From Blastocatellia bacterium (GTDB lineage Bacteria; Acidobacteriota; Blastocatellia; Pyrinomonadales; Pyrinomonadaceae), in assembly GCA_003488005.1 (NCBI GenBank), contig DNND01000061.1:64557-128556 (forward strand): a DNA stretch of 64,000 bases, read 5' to 3'. The notes beneath the pieces were generated by a model. It saw only the letters and a program-made list of their open reading frames with translations. It was not told where the DNA came from and did no database searches. The position numbers and the translations under genes are program-made. Shown here in pieces: positions 18,228 to 26,528 of this stretch. The first letter of the stretch is position 1. Each line of letters opens with the position of its first letter.

Positions 18228-18971
18228 CTAGAATTTTTGTGCGGTGGGTACGAGCGGGTTGCTGTTGCCTTTATCCGCAAAGCCGCCGGCGAAAGTAATC
18301 ACGCACATCGGTGGCGTTTTGGAAGTCGGGCTCAAGGCCAGGCCGATAACATGAAAGTCTGACTTGAAAATGTTTTTTCGGTGGCCGCGCGATTTCACTC
18401 CATCATCGATTATCAAAGCGATCACATCTTCGCGCGCCTTACGACTGCGGTACACAATGTCTTCGCCTACCGCCACACTCCAGCTTCCGTAGCGATTCAA
18501 ACGATCTTCGAGGATGCTGCCGTCTGAACCGCGGTGACCGCTCTGTCCGGTCTTTACCAAATCGTTTACATGGTCCTTCGCACCAAGAACGAGACCCTTG
18601 CGAAGCTCGAGCGGTGGCAAAGGCTTCAACAAACGCACAAAGTTAATAGCTTCCTCAAGCGCGCTCACGCCTTCGTTTGTGACCAGCGTCGAGCCGTCCG
18701 AGTACTTTATTTCTTTGCCGCGATAAGAGGCCTTGAAATCTTCGAGGTAACGAAGGTACAGCGTCGGATTGGTCCTGGCCAGATTGATCTCGGCAAGAAT
18801 TTCTCGCTCTTGCGAAGAGCCAAGCAGTTCGACCTTTGCAGCGATGGGTGTGCTCGCTTTCGGTAGTTGCGAGGTGGAACGTGCTGTCAGTTGTGTTTGA
18901 GCATTCGCTGCTTGTAGGAAGAAAGCAACGGCGAGGAGCAGGAACAAGATGCGGGTGATAGCGCTCTTCAT
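18228..18971 (-). CDS. Secreted CAP-domain (SCP/PR-1-like) protein
   Basis: 247 aa with a signal peptide (cleavage after ANAQ, about residue 25). The CAP domain covers about 55-240: REILAEINLARTNP at the start, HVNDLVKTGQSGHRGSDG (CAP histidine region), VGEDIVY (Glu) and GHRKNIF with the second His, and a closing VITFAGGF. The usual active-cavity His/Glu residues are visible. Bacterial CAP proteins are extracellular; their function is poorly known. It stands alone between repeats. Confidence 0.85.
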   Translation of the reverse strand: MKSAITRILFLLLAVAFFLQAANAQTQLTARSTSQLPKASTPIAAKVELLGSSQEREILAEINLARTNPTLYLRYLEDFKASYRGKEIKYSDGSTLVTNEGVSALEEAINFVRLLKPLPPLELRKGLVLGAKDHVNDLVKTGQSGHRGSDGSILEDRLNRYGSWSVAVGEDIVYRSRKAREDVIALIIDDGVKSRGHRKNIFKSDFHVIGLALSPTSKTPPMCVITFAGGFADKGNSNPLVPTAQKF

Positions 18972-19079
18972 AGTGCGCTTAAGCTATTCGATTGGTATAG
19001 CGTTCGTCAACGCAAAATCACCCGGCAACAAGCAGCATTCGATTGCAGTCAGCCGCGGGCACAAACACTGTTTGAGAGG

Positions 19080-19337
19080 TTAGCTGGTTTCTAAAGATCT
19101 TGAAGCGAGTAGCTCGGATCTGATGCGATCGTGCGCCTGGTTCATGCTCATGAATCGCTGCGCTACAACTTCCCGCAGTTCGTAATCGGGGGTCGCTCCT
19201 CCACTTCTTAACCAGGTTTCTCTGGGCGATGCGTTAGAGGCGTTGCGGCGCGTTGATCGAGGGCGAGTTGAACGAGAGCGCGAGCGGGCGTTGAAGGTGC
19301 CGCTGTTCTGTCGTGAATAAGCCTTGCGGACGTTCAT
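19080..19337 (-). CDS. Small basic hypothetical protein
   Basis: 85 aa. The N-terminal half is low-complexity Arg/Ser-rich (a run of about 35 residues), the C-terminal half helical (DYELREVVAQRFMSMNQAHDRI). A strong GGAGGG lies six bases before the ATG, which is the main reason to accept it. No family recognised. Confidence 0.45.
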   Translation of the reverse strand: MNVRKAYSRQNSGTFNARSRSRSTRPRSTRRNASNASPRETWLRSGGATPDYELREVVAQRFMSMNQAHDRIRSELLASRSLETS

Positions 19338-19589
19338 AGTTGCCCTCCCTGTTGTTCAAACCTTGCAAAATAGAATGGCCTCGTTGCCCGGCCTCAGTGC
19401 AACGGCCGTACCGCTTGCCCCACGCCGACTCGACGCGCTTTTGTTCGATCTTTCCAGTGTTTTGAGGGGCACCTAAGGCGAGCACTGCATGAGAATGCAT
19501 CGCTGCAAAGGCCTCGATCGCGGCGGTCTGTGCGGAAATAAATCAGTGGAAAATGAGAGGTGAACACGCCAGGTCGCGGATAGGAAAAC

Positions 19590-20261
19590 TCAGCGGGCCT
19601 GATTGCGATTCCAGAAGTAATAGAGGCCGGTCAAGCTCAATGCTATCCAGGCAAAACCTTCGGCCATCGCGCCCAGCACGTCGCTGAGGTAATGGGCGCC
19701 GAGATAAATCCGGCTGAACGCAACCAACATGATCAACGTCAGCGCCAGAGCAACAGATAATATTCTGAGCCGCCAACTTTTGCTGTTCGCGATGACGAAG
19801 GCGGCGAGCGCGCCATAGAAGACGGTCGAGATCATGGTGTGCCCGCTCGGGAAGCTGTAAGTGGTTAACGACTGAACGGCGTCGAGAAAGTGTGGGCGAG
19901 CCCGGTGAAAAATCAGTTTGAGGATATTGTTCAGCAGCAAGCCGCCAAAAACCGAGAGCCACAACGCCACTACCCAGAAATGCAGGCGCCGGCGCCAGAG
20001 ATACAACCCGACCAACACTGCGACAGTGCAAACGATGACTGATGCGTGCAGCGACGTGATTAGCCACATCACTTTCGTCAACGGCGCTGAACTATTTGTA
20101 TGTAGCCAATTGCTGAAACGTACGTCAGTGAGAGTCAGCGGATCGCCGTCGCGGACGTCTTCGGCAATCTCACCGAGGGTGAGCGTCATTACTGCGAAGA
20201 CGAGTAGTCCCGCGATCAGATGCAGCGCGCGAACCTGTTTCGATGAATGGTCCTTAGTCAC
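19590..20261 (-). CDS. PAP2-family membrane phosphatase
   Basis: 223 aa, six hydrophobic helices. The three phosphatase motifs are complete: KLIFHRARP (Kx6RP), PSGH and SRIYLGAHYLSD (SRx5Hx3D). Such enzymes dephosphorylate phosphatidate or undecaprenyl pyrophosphate at the inner membrane. The length fits the family. No partner gene is adjacent, so the lipid substrate remains open. Confidence 0.9.
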   Translation of the reverse strand: MTKDHSSKQVRALHLIAGLLVFAVMTLTLGEIAEDVRDGDPLTLTDVRFSNWLHTNSSAPLTKVMWLITSLHASVIVCTVAVLVGLYLWRRRLHFWVVALWLSVFGGLLLNNILKLIFHRARPHFLDAVQSLTTYSFPSGHTMISTVFYGALAAFVIANSKSWRLRILSVALALTLIMLVAFSRIYLGAHYLSDVLGAMAEGFAWIALSLTGLYYFWNRNQAR

Positions 20262-20332
20262 GGTAGGTTAGCCTCGAAAGTCATGAACCATAGCCGAAGG
20301 TCAACTTTCAAGTGCAACAGTCAGTTGGCTTT

Positions 20333-20505
20333 CGCTCCAGCGAGCGAGATGTTTATAGAACGCGCCACCGCCGAAGATTCTCCTCGCTCCAGCGGAGCGA
20401 AACATGAGTCGGTCTCCCGGCCAACGTGCGAAACATTGCGCTCCGCTGGAGCGCGAATCATCGGGTTCAGAGCCTTATCTATAAATATCTCGCCCCGCTG
20501 GGGCG
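20333..20505. repeat. Cluster of four short palindromes
   Basis: CGCTCCAGCGAGCG (20333), CGCTCCAGCGGAGCG (20385), GCGCTCCGCTGGAGCGC (20438) and CGCCCCGCTGGGGCG (20491) are near-perfect palindromes of one type at intervals of about 50 bases. The sequence around them is also partly repeated in inverted form. It resembles REP-type intergenic DNA; no gene is present. Confidence 0.6.
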
Positions 20506-20605
20506 AAGAGGCAGACAATGCTCTGTTGCACTTCGAAGTTGAATCTGCGGAAGTCAAAACCGCTCCCTTCTTCGTTCTCGGGGCTTCTTGTGCTTCGCGG
20601 CTCCG

Positions 20606-20732
20606 CCGCCTTCCGTGCGGTAAGGCTCTGCCTTACCGATAACCTGCCCTAAAGAACCTTCGCGAGGCTGAGCCTCGCGAAGGCTTTTAGTAAAGCTCGC
20701 CGGAAAGGCAGAGCCTTTCCGCACGGGAGGCA
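20606..20732. repeat. Composite of three tight hairpins
   Basis: Three hairpins with 3-base loops stand in a row: 20618-20638 (9-bp stem), 20657-20683 (12-bp stem, CCTTCGCGAGGC) and 20701-20721 (9-bp stem). The outer sequences CCTTCCGTGCGG and CCGCACGGGAGG are imperfect inverted copies, so the whole forms one element. No T-run follows, so it is not a standard terminator. Confidence 0.65.
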
Positions 20733-20820
20733 GCATAGCTGCTCGGGTTTCCCTAAACTCATCTCAGATACGATTCACTTCCGATGGGAAGCATCTTGGG
20801 CCAAAGCAGAAAGATGGTTC

Positions 20821-21639
20821 CTAGGTTTTCTCAACTCGAATCCAGCCTTCGGCTGTGTGGCGAAAGTTTTCAGTTTCGGCTGACGCGAAAGATTTCCGAT
20901 CAGGTTGCCACTCCAATCGCTCGATAGAAATGTTTGGGCGCTCAACGCGAATGACATTGAAAGAGTTTGCCTCACCGCGTCCGCGATCGGATGTTGCCGT
21001 TCCCGCTTGCACCACCAGCGCCGAGTGCCCCTTAATCTTGTAGCGCCTGGCACTATGCGTCGTATGGCTGACGTGCAGGTGACCCGCGAGAAAAACGTCG
21101 GCGCCGCACTCGGCTAACCGTTCCATGGCCATGCGCGCGCGGCCGACGAGGTTACGTTCGTCATGTCCTTCCGGAATATCAAAAGGATGATGAGTAACGA
21201 CGATCTTGACGACTTTAGGATCCAAAGCACAAAGCCGGCTACGCATCCAATCAACTTGTTCCTGGTTGATTCGCCCACCCTTGATCGTGAACGAGCGCGC
21301 GGTGTTGACGCCGAGCACCGCGATCTCATCGTCATAGTATAAAGGTCTTAAGTCGCTGGTGATGTAGCGAAGATATTTGTTAAGCGGCTGAACAAATCGT
21401 ACGAACACATTGTGCAACGGGACGTCATGATTGCCCGGGACAACAATCTGCGGCTGAGGCAATGCATCCAGAAAAGCGCGTGCAGCTTTGAACTGATGAG
21501 AACGCGCGCGTTGTGTCAGGTCCCCGGAAACCGCCACCAGGTCGGGCGCAATCTGATTAACGGTTTCAATCAATGGACCAACGACCGCCTCGTCAACGCG
21601 ACCGAAATGAATATCAGAAAGGTGAACAATGGTGCGCAT
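20821..21639 (-). CDS. Calcineurin-like metallophosphoesterase
   Basis: 272 aa. Metal-binding motifs are in order: LSDIHFG, VSGDLTQR, VPGNHDVP, VTHHPFD and LAGHLHVSH, the full set for a binuclear phosphoesterase of the cAMP phosphodiesterase (CpdA)-like type. The start ATG overlaps the last base of the upstream lipid kinase stop (TAATG), so the two are co-translated. The substrate may be a cyclic nucleotide or a phospholipid head group. Confidence 0.9.
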   Translation of the reverse strand: MRTIVHLSDIHFGRVDEAVVGPLIETVNQIAPDLVAVSGDLTQRARSHQFKAARAFLDALPQPQIVVPGNHDVPLHNVFVRFVQPLNKYLRYITSDLRPLYYDDEIAVLGVNTARSFTIKGGRINQEQVDWMRSRLCALDPKVVKIVVTHHPFDIPEGHDERNLVGRARMAMERLAECGADVFLAGHLHVSHTTHSARRYKIKGHSALVVQAGTATSDRGRGEANSFNVIRVERPNISIERLEWQPDRKSFASAETENFRHTAEGWIRVEKT

Positions 21640-22547
21640 TACTCTTCGTTTGCAGTTTGAATGTTTTCCGGCATGACGACACGCAGCCGACCCGGCAGAA
21701 CTCGATAGTGCAACGGCGGCTCCATGACCGTCACTTCGCCATCCAGTGCCACGCGTATGCGTTTGCGCCTGCTCTCAATCCAAATCTCCTTAGTGCACAT
21801 CGCCAGGAAATCTTTTTCCTGACGCAGCCCGCCAAACAATGCATGCCATGCCAGGCGAACGAGACCCAGCCGTCCCGTTCGATTCGTCACATAAAGACTA
21901 AGCTCGCCGGCGTCGAGGCACGCTCGCCCGCCGATGTTCAGCGTTTCCATTTCATATTCATTGTTGCCGATAAAAACGAACGGCGTGCGACTGGCGAATT
22001 CCTTCCCATCGACGTCCAGGCGAATATTGAGAAATGGATAGCGTCGCAGCACGGCAATCGCGGCCCAGACATAAGCAGGCCACTTGCCCCAGCCCAAACG
22101 CTGCTGCTTCTCGCGTTCGCGAATAATGCTTGGATAGAGCCCAAGGCTGGAATTGTTGACAAAGATATGGTCATTCACCTTGCCGAGATCGACCTTTGCG
22201 ACGTGGCCTTTGACGATCGTATCGACCGCTGCCTCGAGCTCTAGCGGAATGTGCAGGTCCTTGGCAAAGTGATTCATCGTTCCCAGGGGCAAGACGCCCA
22301 GCGCCTTTTTTGTATTGAGAAGTTGTGAGGTGACCGAGTTGATTGTGCCGTCACCACCAGCGGCGACAACTATGTCCGAGTCGCCAAGCGCTGCGCGTTT
22401 AGCAAGTTCGATTATTGCGCGGCCACTTTTCGCCAGCGCGACATGAGCAACCACACCGTCGCTTGCGAACAGTTCGGCTATACGCTCTTTAAGTGCGGCG
22501 TTTTCTCCAGAGCCGGAACTTGCGTTTACGATTACGTCAATTTTCAC
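21639..22547 (-). CDS. Diacylglycerol kinase-family lipid kinase
   Basis: 302 aa. N-terminal catalytic domain with VIVNASSGSG, the nucleotide-binding GGDGTINSV (about 65-73) and LGVLPLGTMNHFAKDL, all signatures of the DagK/YegS family. The C-terminal beta-rich domain includes VNNSSLGLYP and GNNEYEM. It phosphorylates a lipid such as diacylglycerol at the membrane. Operon partner of the downstream metallophosphoesterase. Confidence 0.9.
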   Translation of the reverse strand: MKIDVIVNASSGSGENAALKERIAELFASDGVVAHVALAKSGRAIIELAKRAALGDSDIVVAAGGDGTINSVTSQLLNTKKALGVLPLGTMNHFAKDLHIPLELEAAVDTIVKGHVAKVDLGKVNDHIFVNNSSLGLYPSIIREREKQQRLGWGKWPAYVWAAIAVLRRYPFLNIRLDVDGKEFASRTPFVFIGNNEYEMETLNIGGRACLDAGELSLYVTNRTGRLGLVRLAWHALFGGLRQEKDFLAMCTKEIWIESRRKRIRVALDGEVTVMEPPLHYRVLPGRLRVVMPENIQTANEE

Positions 22548-22687
22548 GGGCGCCTATCGTAGTCGAAAAGCATCGCAAACAAGTAACGGTCGATTGGTTG
22601 GGGATAACCAAGGCCTTACGTCAAGGTTGTCTAATGACCAGTCCGCGTTGCGCGGACGAATGACAATCGCCGGGCCGCGAGGTTTTG

Positions 22688-22845
22688 AGTGGCATGAGGT
22701 CAGTACCGCCTGCGGTAGCGGGTGGGTTTCTTGCTTGTCGATTATCAATTGCCGAATGCCGATTGCGGTGAATCAAGTCGCCTGGCAGTTGCAAAAATCA
22801 CAACACCCACCCGGCTACCGCAGGCGGTACTGACCTCATGCCACT
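22688..22845. repeat. REPIN-like inverted repeat element, copy B
   Basis: Arms 22688-22726 and 22804-22845 are inverted copies of about 38 bases with one indel, sharing the core GGTCAGTACCG with copy A near 18.1 kb. The interior again has GATT/GCCGA-type short repeats. It occupies the divergent gap before the RNB gene. Confidence 0.75.
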
Positions 22846-22935
22846 GCGACGAATTTCGACGGCTATTTCCAATCGTCCGTTCCGGCGGACTGGAATACGC
22901 CTTCACAATACCTTTCGGCTATACTCCCGCAATCC

Positions 22936-24417
22936 ATGAGCAAACAACCAAAGCATAATCACCACACGGATTTATATGCAATCGCTCGGCAAACGATGAT
23001 CGATGCGGGCTTTGAACCTGACTTCAACCATGCAGTGCTGGAGGAGGTTCAAGCCGCGAGCGCGAAAACGCGGGATCTCGGTGGCGATTCCGACAACAAG
23101 GACCTGCGCGATCTGCTCTGGTCGTCAATCGACAATACAACGTCGCGCGACCTGGATCAGCTGGAGTACGCCGAGGCTTTGCCGTCCGGCGAGGTGCGCT
23201 TATTGATCGGAATCGCCGATGTTGATGCCTTCGTGGCCAAAGGTTCGGCCATCGACCAGCGAGCGGAACAAAACTGCACTTCGGTTTACACCGGCGTGAA
23301 GACCTTCGCCATGCTTCCCGAGGAATTGTCAACGGACTTGACGTCGCTGGTGGCGAACGAAGACCGGCGCGCGATCGTTACCGAGATGGTTGTCGCATCC
23401 GATGGTACAGTGAAGACTGCTGCCATCTATCCCGCGAACATACGAAGCCACGCCAAACTTTCTTATGAAGTCATTGGCGACTGGCTTGACGGTAAGACTC
23501 CGATACCCGAGGTGGTGAAGTCAGTGCCTGGGCTTGAAGAGCAGCTAAAGTTACAGCACCAAACTGCAGGACATCTCGGCGAGTTTCGTAAGGAACATGG
23601 TTCGATTGAGTTGGGAACAATTGAGTCCACGCCCGTAGTTGACGACAGCGGCCGCGTGGTGGAACTTGCGGTTACTGAACAAAACGCGGCGCGCGATCTG
23701 ATTGCAAATTTTATGATCGGCGCAAACGTGGCGATGGCCAAGTTTTTGGAAGACAAAGGTGTGCCATCGCTGCGTCGCGTGGTTCGCACGCCAAAATACT
23801 GGTCGCGCATCGTTGAGATTGCGGCTGAGGTTAGCGAGCAGTTGCCGGCGACGCCGGATTCGCGCGCGCTGGCGGAGTTTCTGCAACGGCGCAAGACAGC
23901 GGATCCGATTCACTTTCCGGACCTGTCGCTGGCCGTTGTTAAGTCACTTGGACCAGGTGAGTATGAAGTGCAAATGCCGGGCGAGGCGGGCGAGGGCCAT
24001 TTTGGTTTGGCGGTTGATGACTACACGCATGCAACTGCCCCGAACCGGCGTTACGCGGATCTGGTAACACAGCGATTGGTAAAGGCAGCGCTCGCGAATG
24101 AGCCGCCGCCGTACGAAGGGAATGAGTTAAAAGAGATTGCCAAACGCTGCACCGAGCGCGAGGACGCTGCGCGAAAGGTGCAGCGTAAGATGCGCAAGGT
24201 TGCGGCCGCATTGTTGTTGCGCAATCAAATCGGGCACCAGTTCGAAGCAATCGTTACGGGCGTGTCAGAGAAGGGAACTTACGCGCGCATCATTAGCCCG
24301 CCCGTCGATGGCCGAGTGGTGCGCGGCGAACAAGGTCTGCGCGTTGGCGAAAAGACGCGCGTCCAATTGTTGTCAACAGATCCCGAACGCGGCTTCATCG
24401 ATTTCGCGCGGGCGTGA
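22936..24417 (+). CDS. RNB-domain exoribonuclease (RNase II/R family)
   Basis: 493 aa. The RNB catalytic domain has SSIDNTTSRDLDQLEYAE with the acidic metal-binding residues, GIADVDAFV, MLPEELSTDL and the C-terminal signature DYTHATAPNRRYADLVTQR. A short C-terminal S1-like beta-barrel follows (from about 430). The usual N-terminal cold-shock domains of RNase R are missing, so this is the compact form found in several phyla. It degrades RNA 3' to 5'. Start ATG taken at 22936; no strong ribosome binding site. Confidence 0.9.
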   Translation: MSKQPKHNHHTDLYAIARQTMIDAGFEPDFNHAVLEEVQAASAKTRDLGGDSDNKDLRDLLWSSIDNTTSRDLDQLEYAEALPSGEVRLLIGIADVDAFVAKGSAIDQRAEQNCTSVYTGVKTFAMLPEELSTDLTSLVANEDRRAIVTEMVVASDGTVKTAAIYPANIRSHAKLSYEVIGDWLDGKTPIPEVVKSVPGLEEQLKLQHQTAGHLGEFRKEHGSIELGTIESTPVVDDSGRVVELAVTEQNAARDLIANFMIGANVAMAKFLEDKGVPSLRRVVRTPKYWSRIVEIAAEVSEQLPATPDSRALAEFLQRRKTADPIHFPDLSLAVVKSLGPGEYEVQMPGEAGEGHFGLAVDDYTHATAPNRRYADLVTQRLVKAALANEPPPYEGNELKEIAKRCTEREDAARKVQRKMRKVAAALLLRNQIGHQFEAIVTGVSEKGTYARIISPPVDGRVVRGEQGLRVGEKTRVQLLSTDPERGFIDFARA

Positions 24418-24571
24418 AGTCAGAGGTCAGAGGTCAGAGGTCAGAGGTCGGAGGTCAGAAGTCAGAAGTCAGAAGTCAGGGGTCAGAAGTCAGAAGTCAG
24501 AAGTCAGAAGTCAGAAGTCAGGGGTCAGAAGTCAGAGGTCGGAATTCAGAGGGCGGAATTCAGAAGACAAG
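24416..24571. repeat. Tandem heptamer repeat (AGAAGTC/AGAGGTC)
   Basis: About 20 consecutive 7-base units GTCAGAR with variants run from the RNase stop to about 24571, degenerating at the right end. Frames through it give artificial SEVRSQ-type peptides and are not genes. It is followed by a second low-complexity run of GCCCACT units (24709-24735). Confidence 0.85.
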
Positions 24572-24749
24572 AATCAGAACTTGGTTGCTGGGCCGCCAGC
24601 GATTGCGCCGAGCGGCGCAAGATACGCTCCGGAAATGAAAAACGAGAAATGACAAATGGTAAATGGCAAATCGTCCTTTTCAATTTACCGCTCATCCTTT
24701 ATTGCCCGCTGCCCACTGCCCACTGCCCACTGCTCACAGCCTACCGTTC

Positions 24750-24777
24750 TTGACCTCTTCTTTTCCGACTCTATAAT
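24750..24777 (+). promoter_or_regulatory. Sigma-70-type promoter of tRNA-Met
   Basis: TTGACC (24750-24755), a 16-base spacer and a perfect TATAAT (24772-24777), ending nine bases before the tRNA gene. Confidence 0.75.
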
Positions 24778-24786
24778 GAAGCGCGT

Positions 24787-24863
24787 GGCGGGGTAGCTCA
24801 GGTGGTTAGAGCGTGGGATTCATAACCCCAAGGTCGGGAGTTCAAGTCTCCCCCCCGCTACCA
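24787..24863 (+). tRNA. tRNA-Met (anticodon CAT, elongator type)
   Basis: 77 nt with encoded CCA. Acceptor GGCGGGG pairs with CCCCGCT (G1-T72 wobble), D arm GCTCAGGTGGTTAGAGC, anticodon loop TTCATAA, T loop GTTCAAG. The paired first position and lack of the three G-C pairs in the anticodon stem argue against initiator tRNA. tRNA-Ile with a modified CAT cannot be fully excluded. Confidence 0.93.
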
Positions 24864-24867
24864 GTTT

Positions 24868-25080
24868 CCTGTCTCGCGGCTCGGAATACCAAAGGCCCGG
24901 AAATCAAATTTCAGGTTCTTGAACGCAATGCAGGCGCGCTTCTGATCTCTATCGAGGCAAAGGACAGCGAGAGCGGCTTAAAGAATCTCTACTATTCCCT
25001 GGATGGCCAGCATATGTTTCCCTACAAATCGCGCGGCCAAATAATGCTGTCACCTCAGCAGAGCGTGGGAGAGACATGTA
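24868..25080 (+). pseudogene. Remnant of a beta-rich extracellular-type domain
   Basis: The frame right after the tRNA has no start codon of its own but reads like protein for about 65 residues: EIKFQVLERNAGALLISIEA, then DSESGLKNLYYSLDG, resembling the repeat type with SG-(V/L)-xx-(I/L)-YYS-(L/V)-DG found in OmpL47/Ig-like modules. It ends where it meets the DUF6519 gene on the opposite strand. Probably a fragment cut off by rearrangement at the tRNA. Confidence 0.35.
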
Positions 25081-25095
25081 TGAACAGCACCCTCT

Positions 25096-26517
25096 CTACG
25101 AGGTGAGCGGTTTGATTATTTTGCGAAGGTCCCCGCCGGCTGTGGGGGTTACCTTGCCGCCTGCGGCAATCGCGATTACTCCCAGTGGCGCAAAGGCATG
25201 CTCAACACCATGTGGCGCCCTCGGTCGAGGATTTCCGCGTGGGCCCGGCCACTCCACGTCGCCTGTCGCAACCCGCGCCGGAATCAGCCAGTAATCGCCC
25301 GTACGATAGGAAGAAGATGATGCTGGCGCGATCGCATTACCTTCACCCCTTGGGAACTGAATCTGCACGCCATCTTCGAGCTTGAAGATCCAATTTGGAT
25401 CGTCGTCGCCAGTAGTTTGAACTACCGCAATCGCATCCGACTTCTGATCCCAGCGTCGCATGAGAGGATGTTTTGCTGCGTCCGTTCCAACCGGGGACGC
25501 CGGCGCCGTCTTCAGGGTCACTTCCATAGTGTCACGGTTAATTGTTTTTACCTGAAGCAGAGGCTCGGCGCGATTCTGAAGAACATAATCATCGTCAGTG
25601 ATCTCTACCCAATCGTCTACGCGCAGGCCGAAACGGCTTTCGCGGCCCAAGTCTCTGAGCGTGACGACTTCGCCTTGAACGTCCGTAATTGGAAAAATTA
25701 CCGAGCCGTTCTCGCGCGACCATTTGAAGTTGGCGATCTTGTTGATGTCGACTTTAGGCGGCTTACCCGGCGTATCGGTGGGCGGCATACCAACTCCAGG
25801 GCGATGAATTTCGACGCGATAGAGCTGGTTTTCAGCACCGCGATAATGCGCTTCGGGCGAAATTATGCACGGCTCGTCGTCGTCTCTCGGCTTCAAGGCA
25901 CGGGCGCGCAGCCGCCCGCGTGGGGGCGCTTGCTCCTGCAGAAATGTGAGAAAATTCTTGTAGCCTTCGGGTTCGGGAGCCTTCAACTTGTCGATGAATG
26001 ATTGATCGATCAGTTTCCACTTCACCTGCCAGATGATCTGCGCGCGCGTCCCGGTGTCTGGGCCGCGCAGAGCAACCTCGCGAATCCCAATCCGTTCTTC
26101 GTTCTCGTCTTCGTAGGCCGTGACGTGGCGCTCCCACACGTCAAGGTACGCCAGGTAAAGCTTGCCGACTTCCAACTTGTCCAGGCCGATTGGCGAACCG
26201 CTTTGAGCGGAGTAACGCGTGGGGCCGTCATTTTCGCAAAGGATGCCGTCGACGTAGTAATGCCCCGGCGCAATGTCGAAGTCGCGCAACACCTCATTAT
26301 TATTTTGGTCCCTGGCGGCGGGATCGATTCTGAAGCCATCGCGCGTGCCGCCGTGTGGACCAATCAAGTCAGCCGCCAGCCGCCGCGAAAAGTATCGGAG
26401 AATATCCTGGCCCTCATTTGAGTCCGCATCCATCTGCACACGGCCCTGTTGTTGGAACACGGTGCTGTAGTGCTTGGCCGGATCAAAAGTCATTCGTGTG
26501 AAATCACCCCTCATCAC
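25096..26517 (-). CDS. eCIS DUF6519 protein (last gene of the injection system)
   Basis: 473 aa. The N-terminal region MRGDFTRMTFDPAKHYSTVF, QGRVQMDADSNEG, is the hallmark of the DUF6519 family, which occurs at the distal end of contractile injection loci. The rest is beta-rich with many Trp and Asp residues and a family-like end (GDYWLIPAR, EWPGPRG). It lies 11 bases after the upstream tail-protein gene. Its place suggests a tail-fibre-like or surface-attachment component; this is inference. It is the last member of the minus-strand operon; no clear terminator hairpin follows. Confidence 0.8.
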   Translation of the reverse strand: MMRGDFTRMTFDPAKHYSTVFQQQGRVQMDADSNEGQDILRYFSRRLAADLIGPHGGTRDGFRIDPAARDQNNNEVLRDFDIAPGHYYVDGILCENDGPTRYSAQSGSPIGLDKLEVGKLYLAYLDVWERHVTAYEDENEERIGIREVALRGPDTGTRAQIIWQVKWKLIDQSFIDKLKAPEPEGYKNFLTFLQEQAPPRGRLRARALKPRDDDEPCIISPEAHYRGAENQLYRVEIHRPGVGMPPTDTPGKPPKVDINKIANFKWSRENGSVIFPITDVQGEVVTLRDLGRESRFGLRVDDWVEITDDDYVLQNRAEPLLQVKTINRDTMEVTLKTAPASPVGTDAAKHPLMRRWDQKSDAIAVVQTTGDDDPNWIFKLEDGVQIQFPRGEGNAIAPASSSSYRTGDYWLIPARVATGDVEWPGPRGNPRPRAPHGVEHAFAPLGVIAIAAGGKVTPTAGGDLRKIIKPLTS

Positions 26518-26528
26518 TGCCTCCTGTC

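Noticed and set aside
19234..19500. Minus-strand 88-aa frame overlapping the small basic protein
   Set aside because: Overlaps a frame with a clearly better ribosome binding site and shows no family features.
20657..20683. Strong hairpin as rho-independent terminator
   Set aside because: No T-tract follows on either strand, and it is part of a repeated hairpin series.
20247..20736. Several frames in the palindrome region
   Set aside because: They read through palindromes and hairpins and have repetitive or meaningless products.
24416..24571. CRISPR-like regularity of the heptamer array
   Set aside because: Units are contiguous 7-mers with no unique spacers and no cas genes nearby; no CRISPR array is seen anywhere in the window.
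24414..24652. Frames with SEVRGQRSEV-type repeats
   Set aside because: Translation of the DNA heptamer array; not genuine protein.
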